From positions 54,357,001-54,421,000 of the forward strand of contig NC_057829.1 in the NCBI RefSeq assembly GCF_910594005.1: a stretch of DNA of 64,000 nucleotides, in the 5' to 3' direction. This document shows positions 57,641 through 64,000 of the stretch, in pieces. A program made the position numbers and the translations under genes. The DNA is from Cervus elaphus. Its lineage: Eukaryota > Chordata > Mammalia > Artiodactyla > Cervidae. Below the pieces are notes generated by a model. That model did not search any database, was not told where the DNA came from, and was given only the letters and a program-made list of their open reading frames with translations. Within the stretch, counting starts at the first letter, position 1; every line of letters begins with the position of its first letter.

Positions 57641-57954
57641 TACAGGATTACGTTCTGATGTTTTAAGGGACGTAAAATTTATACACGATACAATGCACAG
57701 AGCTTCAGTGCAGAGTTTCTACGAGTTTTGACAACTCAGTTTATGGGTTATCACCATCCCCAAACAAGAGAGAATATTTCCATCATCACCAGAAACAACT
57801 CCTTTGCAATCAAGACAGAATTACTTGTGCTTTTTTTAATAATACATTATTGCGTCTGAGTGTTTTAATAAAGACACAAATGTGACTGTATTTAAAAAAA
57901 AAAAAAAAAAAAAACCTCTAAAAAGCGACATACCTTTCCTATTTCGAGTCTTTT
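57641..57954. other. CH25H upstream AT-rich spacer with AATAAA plus A(21)
   Basis: At 57722-57830 ('gggttatcaccatccccaaa', 'agaatatttccatcatcacc') the sequence resembles an old L1 3' fragment in reverse. At 57867-57872 AATAAA on + is followed 21 nt later by A(21) (57894-57914), the arrangement of a retroposed 3' end. A purine-rich 'GAAATAGGAAAGG' on the minus strand (57945-57933) is IRF-like but has a 3-base spacer. Confidence 0.45.
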
Positions 57955-58810
57955 CTTTCTGCTGGCGCGCTCTATTGATCTAACTGGCAGCAATCCGCAA
58001 ACTAACCTTTCTTAGACGGAACCGCGCGGGTCGCTGGCCGCGAGCGGTGGCGATCTGCGCAGGAAATCAGCCTGGAAGGGTAGCAGGTTGGGAACCTCCT
58101 CCAGTTCCCATATCTTTCCCCGGCCGGCTGGAGGAAAGCTCCAGACCCTACCGCACGCAGCCTCCCTCGGAGGAGCCCCCCAAACGCGGCCGGAGGGTCG
58201 TCCCTTCGCGGTGCGCCCGAGTCGCCCAAAGCAGCGACGGGAACCGGGAGGTACTGCGGCGAGAGAGGGGACAGAGACTTTTATCTTTCGCGTTACCAAA
58301 AAAAAAAAAAAACAAAAAAAAAAGTCAAGGGCTGGATTTAACATCCAGAGCCTGCCCATCCAAATCTGGCTAAAAGCCGCTGCATCTCATTAGGGAGGAA
58401 AACAGTGCAATCAGTAAACCACCCACTTGGAGGGAAAAAGGGAATATTTTTGCGTTCCCTGAAGCCTACGGGGAGGCTGTTGATTGAACAGATGATGTCG
58501 CGCCCTCCTAGCCCTTCCCTCTGCTGGCTCCGCGACGCCAACTTGCCCCACGTCCTTGACGCCGCCATCCCCCAAACCATCCCTGGTGCTGCGAGCCCAA
58601 CGGCGAGGTCACCCCCACCGCTGCGTTTCTCCGCCATCAGCTGTGGTCAACTGGCCGGGATTGAGACTGAGAAAGTCGTAATTAGGAGAGCTCAGATGGG
58701 TCATGGCTGGGCCGGGAGCGGGGGTGGGGTGTGTGTGAGCCTGCGACTTACAAGAAAAGCACAACCTCCGCGGTTGACCCGGGGGCCTGCCGAAAGAGAC
58801 ATCTAGAGGG
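57955..58810. promoter_or_regulatory. second CpG-rich block (orphan CpG island)
   Basis: GC- and CpG-dense sequence (for example 'gaaccgcgcgggtcgctggc' at 58019 onward and 'gatgatgtcgcgccctccta' near 58500), separated from the CH25H CpG-rich body by about 400 nt of AT-rich DNA. An A-rich stretch at 58298-58322 interrupts it. No protein-coding exon is recognised. It may be part of the CH25H regulatory region or the promoter of an unannotated non-coding transcript. Open frames inside it (up to 133 codons) are typical of GC-rich DNA. Confidence 0.6.
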
Positions 58811-58849
58811 TAGAAGTTTGGGATGGAAACGGAAGCCAAGGGTCACTCC

Positions 58850-59012
58850 TAATCCTAGCTTTGCCCATTCTTGTGTCTATGACGTTGGGACCAGCGCCTC
58901 ACTCCAGGAAGTTCTGCTTTATCTTAACCCCCCTTTCCAAAGGGAAATAACAATCATACCCATCTCATGAGGCTACTGCAAGCATTAAATGAGAAAATAG
59001 TAATAATAATAT
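58850..59012 (+). repeat. MIR SINE, diverged
   Basis: 'aatcctagctttgcccattc', 'aaataacaatcatacccatc' and 'tgcaagcattaaatgagaaa' match MIR order. It marks the right edge of the CpG block. Confidence 0.6.
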
Positions 59013-59100
59013 TGTTAAAGTTACTGTGTAATGTCTGCTAGACATTGAATGAGAAAATAGTAATACTGTTGTTAAAGTTACCGTGTACTGTATGCTAGAC
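58984..59100. repeat. ~60-bp imperfect tandem duplication
   Basis: Copy 1 (58984-59043) and copy 2 (59044-59100) both run from 'att.aatgagaaaatagtaa' to 'gctagac'. They differ by a few substitutions and a short deletion. Confidence 0.9.
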
Positions 59101-62100
59101 ATTAGCTAAATGTTTTACTTGAAGTGATTAAATGCAGTCCTTGGAAGAGCTGGGTTTGCCAGCTGCCAAGATTATTTTTGCCATAATCTTAACAGAAGGG
59201 AAAATATAGTGCCTGGAGCCCAGTTATAGAATGAAACATCTATTATTTTAAATGCATACTCCACATTTTACCTAAGGAGTAATTGAGGAAGCTTGCAATT
59301 AAAATCAAAGTCATATAACAAAAAATAAAAGATATAACGCCATATGTTATACTACAAGGAAATAATAAGTACAACAAAAATACAGACCAATATATAGACC
59401 TGAAATGAATGATATATAATAGTTCAATTCACAATATATAATAATATATCCATATGTAAGTCTCAGACTTACAAATGAATTCTGCTCAGAAGCAAAATAT
59501 CACTCACATTTGCCATCTACAACAATTAAGTCAACCTTCAACTTTCAGTTCAGCACATGCTGTTCTTTTCTTGTGGTTTCAGCTTTTTGCTGGAATGCTT
59601 TGGATTCTCTCACAGATTTTTATAAGTGGGTGGCTTAATTTGGACTTCACTAATAGATTGCTATCAGGACTGCCTCCTTTGAGTCCCCAGCCTCAACCAA
59701 CCCGTCCTTTTCCTTACTTGGTTCTTCTGTCCCTCTCTCCCTAAACCTGTTAGAATATGCTCTGTAAAACTGAGCAGCAAGACCTGGAAACCACAGCCTC
59801 AGTCTGCTTGGCCCAGGCTCTCCCCTCTAACTTGCAGCACTTTGAAGAATAGCTACCAGCTTCTCTGCCTTTCCAGCCCACAAAGCTGCCCAAGTCCTCC
59901 TATATACAAATGCAGTTGTCTCAGGGAAAGCAGTCAGTTAAATTCTCATCAGTTGTCCACTCTGTCATGGAGAATGCTGAAAAGGTAGGCACAACATTTT
60001 GACTAGTATCACTCAATTGACTCAAATATAACTGAGCCCTATTTACTCTTAGGTAGTGCCATTTCCTAAACGGGTATGTACCTTTCCTAAACGTGTACCT
60101 TTAAACACTTCTAATTTACACAAAATGTATTTAATTACTTGCTAGATGAATAGGTCTTTTTGGGGCACAGAGTCCATCTCCTAGGATTTTTTTTCCATGA
60201 TGTCAAGCATTATACCTTGCACATAATAAGGTTCAAAAATATTTGTGGGCTCAATGCTCATTTTAGGATATATTGACTTTAAATTAAGTGTTAAAAAGGA
60301 ATCATTTTTTCTGGGGCACCGGGTGATGTCATTTAGGTCTACTTACTTACTGGGATGGTTTTTCCATAGAAAGAAGTATTTCCTGATTTCTGATGGTATT
60401 AAGATTTTGGCCACATTATTTCTTCTGCTTCTCTAGTTTTGATTTCCTGTGTATTTTTGTCTTGGCGTGGTCTTTCTGACAGAATTGGAGGATAGGAATT
60501 CTTTCTTCCCTAGCTATCCTAGAGATCAAATCACTTTGCTGAGAATACACCCACTAGGTGTGTACATATTTAACACAATCTCAAAGCTGTTTGGTACCAA
60601 CTCACCGCAAGATTGTGTAAAGCACCATCTCCCAGAAAATATAGAACATGTAATTGGAAAAACCTTTTACCAATGACACCATTTCTTTTTATGAGTGACC
60701 TTTATGTTTTTTTTCTTTCCAAAATTAGGTAAGACTGTCTTGGCAACTATGTAACTGATTACTCTTAGATGTCAGAGATGAGACATGTTGTAACATCTTA
60801 CAGCTATAATCCATAAAATTTATAGAAGGTGAAGATAAAGATCAAAATCTAACCCCTCATTGTAAAAATGAAGACTCAGTCTCAGAAAAGTCAAGACTAG
60901 CTAGGGTTCAATAGAAGGTCACAGCTAAACTGAGAGCAGAACCCTGGCAGTGTCGATTTCAAGGTTGACACGTCTACAGGAGGAGTTTAGTTTTGGAATG
61001 GGACATGGAAGATGCATTTATAGGGCAGTTTACAAAAGACTCTGAAAACCAAACAGCTTAATTACCAGCACCCAAACAGTAGGGGATGCTGATGATGGAC
61101 ATGGAGCGGGGGGCAGTGTTAACTCCCCTAAGAGATTCCTTGACACCCTATTTGACATAGATGCTAATGCATATTCAGTTTTAAACACTTTATATTTCAA
61201 TCCATCTGTGTCATGTGTAAATGAGTGCTTCTATTGAGATTATTGGAACTCTTATCGACCTGTTTGAAATATAAAAGCATACAAAACCATCTCTTTAAGA
61301 GGCATACCATTGCCTATAAAGCAGAGAGAATGCTCCCCTCATCTATCAAATGGGTTGTTGTAAAAATCAAAGCCTTATGAGAAGGCTTCAAAACCCAGGA
61401 AGGCAAAGGGTAAAAATACAAGGTATTTGTTTTAATACTGTTAAAACAAGTTCACAGAGAAAGACTTTTACTTGCTTAGTTTGAAACAGACCTTGAAACT
61501 TGCACAGTACAATAAATACTCAATAAATACTCTTGAATAAATCACTAACAAACTTCTTAAAAATCAGTATTATTATAACCTGATGTCTTTCAGGAGTCAC
61601 ATTTTGAAAATCTCTCCATATATTAAAAATGAGTTACAATTATAGGGTAATTTAAATGTTTACATTTAACAAGTTAACACCTTTCATACCCACAAACACA
61701 AAATAATCATTGCTTGAATACCAACAGTCTTATTAAGTGTGAAGCCTCCATTAAAACCTTCCGCACTTCTTCCCTCCTGTCTGAGTCTCTGACTACTCTT
61801 AACTATTTGTCAAGTTTTTATTTTCATGTCCCATTTGGGACAGTTATTCTTTGAGAAAATTTTTCATATGTTATGCATTAGGCAAGAATTAGTTGTGATC
61901 TTGGACAGAAATGACCACAAACATGGTTGATCGTTAATAACCAGTCCTCAGGTTAACAACTGGCTCCTAAATCCACAGTTCTCTGCCTAGTCCAGAAAAG
62001 GTGAGGAAGCAAAGGCAAGAGTGCCCCCTTATGGCGAATGAACCAAAAAAAAAACAACAACAAAAGACTTCATTCTCAACTGTGACTTCATGCACATGCA

Positions 62101-62419
62101 CATGGGCTTTGCCCAAGCACACACAAGATCTTGGAGATCCAAGCTGACAGAATATTAACTAGTCTTTTACTTGCCCTAGAGGTTTCTGGAGATCTTTGTG
62201 TTCTTCTCAGAAGAATATGTATCAAACACAATGGGAAACAACAGAGTCAGAACTCCTCCCAACCTATTACAGGACTTCTCAAGGCAAGGTCCAACCTTGT
62301 TCTGTACTCTCAGCCAACGGTGAAACAAAGCTACATGAATACAGTAGGGCTGTAACGATATAAGAGCCTATACGACTGCATCAGGAGGAAGAGGCCGACA
62401 ACAAAGGCAAATGCACTGT
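59101..62419. other. repeat-poor AT-rich intergenic DNA upstream of CH25H
   Basis: About 3.3 kb without Bov-tA, BovB or CHR insertions, in contrast to the left part of the window. A short reversed MIR-like piece lies at 60850-60960 ('ctcagtctcagaaaagtcaa', 'cagagcagaaccctgg'-like). No exon of LIPA or another gene is recognised. The longest frames are 89 codons or less. Confidence 0.5.
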
Positions 62420-62977
62420 GGCCCCCAGTCTTTCTGGCACTGGGACTGGTTTTATGGAAGACCATTTTTCCATAGACTGGGGGTGAGGGGATGGTTTCAG
62501 GATGATTCAAACGCCTTTCATTTATTGTGCATTTTATTTCTAGCATTATTACATTGTGATATATAATAAAATAATTATACAACTCACCATAACACAGAAT
62601 CAGTGGGAGCCCGGAGCTTGTTTTCCTGCAACTACAGTCCAATCTGGGGGTGATGGGAGACAGTGGCAGCCGCCCCCTCCAGCATTGGCATCACCACCTC
62701 GGCTCCACCTCAGATCAGCAGCGGGCATTAGATTCTCATGAGTGACGAAACCTAGATCGCTCGCATGCACAATTCCCAGAACGGTTGGATCTCCTAGGAG
62801 ATTTGATAGGAGGCGGAGCTCAGCCGGTAATGCAAGTGGTGGAAAACAGCTCTAATTACAGATGAGGCTTTGGCTAACTCACCTACTGCTCACCTCTGCT
62901 GTGTGGCCAGGTTCCTAACAGGCCATAGATGGTACCAGTCTGTGGCCTAGGGGGTTAGCAACCCTGCTGTAACTCAG
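62420..62977. mobile_element. hAT-type non-autonomous DNA transposon, near complete
   Basis: Starts 'cagtctttctggcactggga' and ends 'gggggttagcaaccctgctg', imperfect terminal inverted repeats of the CAG..GGTC type. The body contains 'ttattgtgcattttatttct', 'gagcttgttttcctgcaact' and 'gttcctaacaggccatagat'. No transposase frame is present. It is related to the shorter copy at 22517-22697. The subfamily name is uncertain. Confidence 0.75.
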
Positions 62978-64000
62978 CTGTAGTAAGAATGACCATGCAA
63001 CATCTCTACCTCTGGCTTGGCCCATGTACTGATGAAAAATCCCCAAAGAAAACTTTGGCAAGGAGGTGAAGAGCAAAACGATGAAAGGTGGACTCTACAG
63101 AACTTAGGCCCTGTTCATTCACTCCCATGTTCCGGGCAGTGGCAGATTTACTCCCCACAAGTTCACCGGGAGACCTCCATTATAGCAACCAAAGAAGGGA
63201 AACCAAATCATCTAAAACCCGGAAACCATTCTCTGGCCAGCTCTCTCTCACTACTGGTGGGAAACAACAAAAATAGTCATGCTATTTCTGGCCCTATACT
63301 TAAGGATCTTGTACCTGGTTGGCAAACCAGTTTGCCTTGATAAAAGGAAAAAGAAGTTTTCTTTCTTTAGGGGAACATAAGGCCAGCAGGAAGACTGTCA
63401 TCCCCCAGGGGTCATATATCCTTCACATCTAACACAATTTTACTCTTTTCTGTACAATTTTACTTTATTTGCCATGAAAAATCAGATTTCACTTCAGACC
63501 CTCCCAGGTGTTACTTGTGCATGTAATTTCATTCAGCTCAATGACAAAGTCTGCCATTTTTCACACATTCTGTCAGTCCACATATATTTATTGACTCACT
63601 AATAGTCTAGGCTGTGTGTTAGATTCTAGGTATACAGAGGTAAGATCTTAAAGCTCACATAGTGGGAGAGATCACATTAGACCCCCAATTCTGTTTTGGG
63701 AGCCCTGTGACGTTGCCTCTGCTAGCTTCAGTTGCTTCATTTGTTTAAGGAGAAAGGTTGATGAACAGAGCTTAAATCTAGGGTCCCGTCTGCAGCCACT
63801 ACCTGCAGACGGGGTTAATCAGGGTTTAGTCCCCACTCACAGCCTCGCTCAGCAGACCCTGAAGATTTCCAAACCATCCCCCACTCCTTAGGTTTAAGAC
63901 CACGCTCCTCCCTATGGGAGAGGACCAAAGGTTCACGGGCAGTATCAATGAGGTTTACGAGGAGGAGGGAGGAGCGAGGGGAAAGACAAGAAAGAAAACA
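62978..64000. other. intergenic DNA at the right edge
   Basis: At 63570-63680 ('catatatttattgactcact', 'aggtatacagaggtaagatc') there is ancient MIR/L2-class debris. The rest is unassigned. A 107-codon + frame (63017-63340) has no recognised domain. LIPA, expected to the right by synteny, does not appear. Confidence 0.4.
63785..63813. repeat. perfect 11-bp inverted repeat (hairpin)
   Basis: Arms cccgtctgcag and ctgcagacggg flank a 7-base loop (63796-63802), with no mismatch. Confidence 0.9.

Noticed and set aside
56406..57731. 441-codon open frame antisense to CH25H
   Set aside because: It is open because the GC-rich, highly biased codons of CH25H leave few stops on the opposite strand. It has an Arg/His/Glu/Gln-rich low-information composition and no domain, so it is a shadow of the real gene.
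57933..57945. Interferon-stimulated response element upstream of CH25H
   Set aside because: The minus-strand GAAA-TAG-GAAA has a 3-base spacer instead of the usual two, so it does not meet the motif.
58002..58806. Several frames of 75-133 codons in the second CpG block
   Set aside because: Expected in CpG-rich DNA. They overlap each other on both strands and none has a recognisable domain.
59101..64000. LIPA 3' exon, expected on the minus strand to the right of CH25H
   Set aside because: I looked for the conserved LIPA C-terminal coding sequence and found nothing resembling it. The gene probably lies beyond the window.
1..64000. CRISPR array, phage, operon or other prokaryotic system
   Set aside because: The DNA is mammalian throughout. 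No regularly spaced direct repeats, dense collinear genes or ribosome-binding sites exist.

Overview
The window is nuclear DNA of a pecoran ruminant, most likely a bovid such as cattle, although I cannot separate cattle from sheep, goat, buffalo or yak. The evidence is the interspersed repeats. There are about twenty Bov-tA (tRNA-Glu derived) SINEs, a dimeric Bov-A2 SINE, at least six BovB (RTE-type) LINE fragments and several CHR SINEs of the whale/hippo/ruminant lineage. These lie over older mammalian MIR, L1, LTR and hAT debris.

Only one protein-coding gene can be supported. It is an intronless 270-codon reading frame on the minus strand (57404 down to 56592) encoding cholesterol 25-hydroxylase (CH25H), an interferon-induced sterol hydroxylase of the ER membrane. 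It has a short promoter region to its right, a CpG-rich body, and a 3' UTR of roughly 530 nt ending at a poly(A) signal at 56082-56077. A second, separate CpG-rich block lies at about 57.96-58.81 kb. In mammals CH25H normally lies between FAS and LIPA. By that synteny the left 56 kb would be the long FAS-CH25H intergenic interval and LIPA would lie beyond the right edge; no LIPA exon was recognised here.

Layout. 1-13 kb: mixed intergenic DNA with a decayed L1 (2.5-3.96 kb), Bov-tA copies, two ~145 bp copies of an unnamed direct repeat (5.7 and 9.8 kb), and a purine-rich tract next to a (TG)n array. 13-28 kb: BovB fragments, including a head-to-head inverted pair at 24.4-25.7 kb, several L1 3' ends, and a 128-bp tandem duplication at 20.0-20.26 kb. 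28-41 kb: several LTRs, among them one with a primer-binding-site-like sequence at 30.4-30.9 kb, a pair of adjacent SINEs sharing one target site, an L1 carrying a nested SINE, and a ~285 bp direct duplication 4 kb apart (35.95 and 39.94 kb). 41-55.6 kb: MIRs, a long CHR SINE, a solo LTR, the longest BovB copy (44.1-45.8 kb, reverse-transcriptase motifs visible but frames broken), another BovB with an inserted poly(A) tract, and microsatellites. 55.6-59 kb: the CH25H locus. 59-64 kb: relatively repeat-poor DNA with one near-complete hAT-type element (62.4-63.0 kb).

I see no operon, phage, CRISPR or other multi-gene system, and nothing that justifies calling a new gene system. The most informative unusual features are in genome dynamics. 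The BovB inverted pair shows a 326-bp tract with one mismatch between arms that are far more diverged outside it, which looks like gene conversion. There is also an apparent tail-only poly(A) retroposition with target-site duplication, and local duplications of 57-60, 128, ~145 and ~285 bp.
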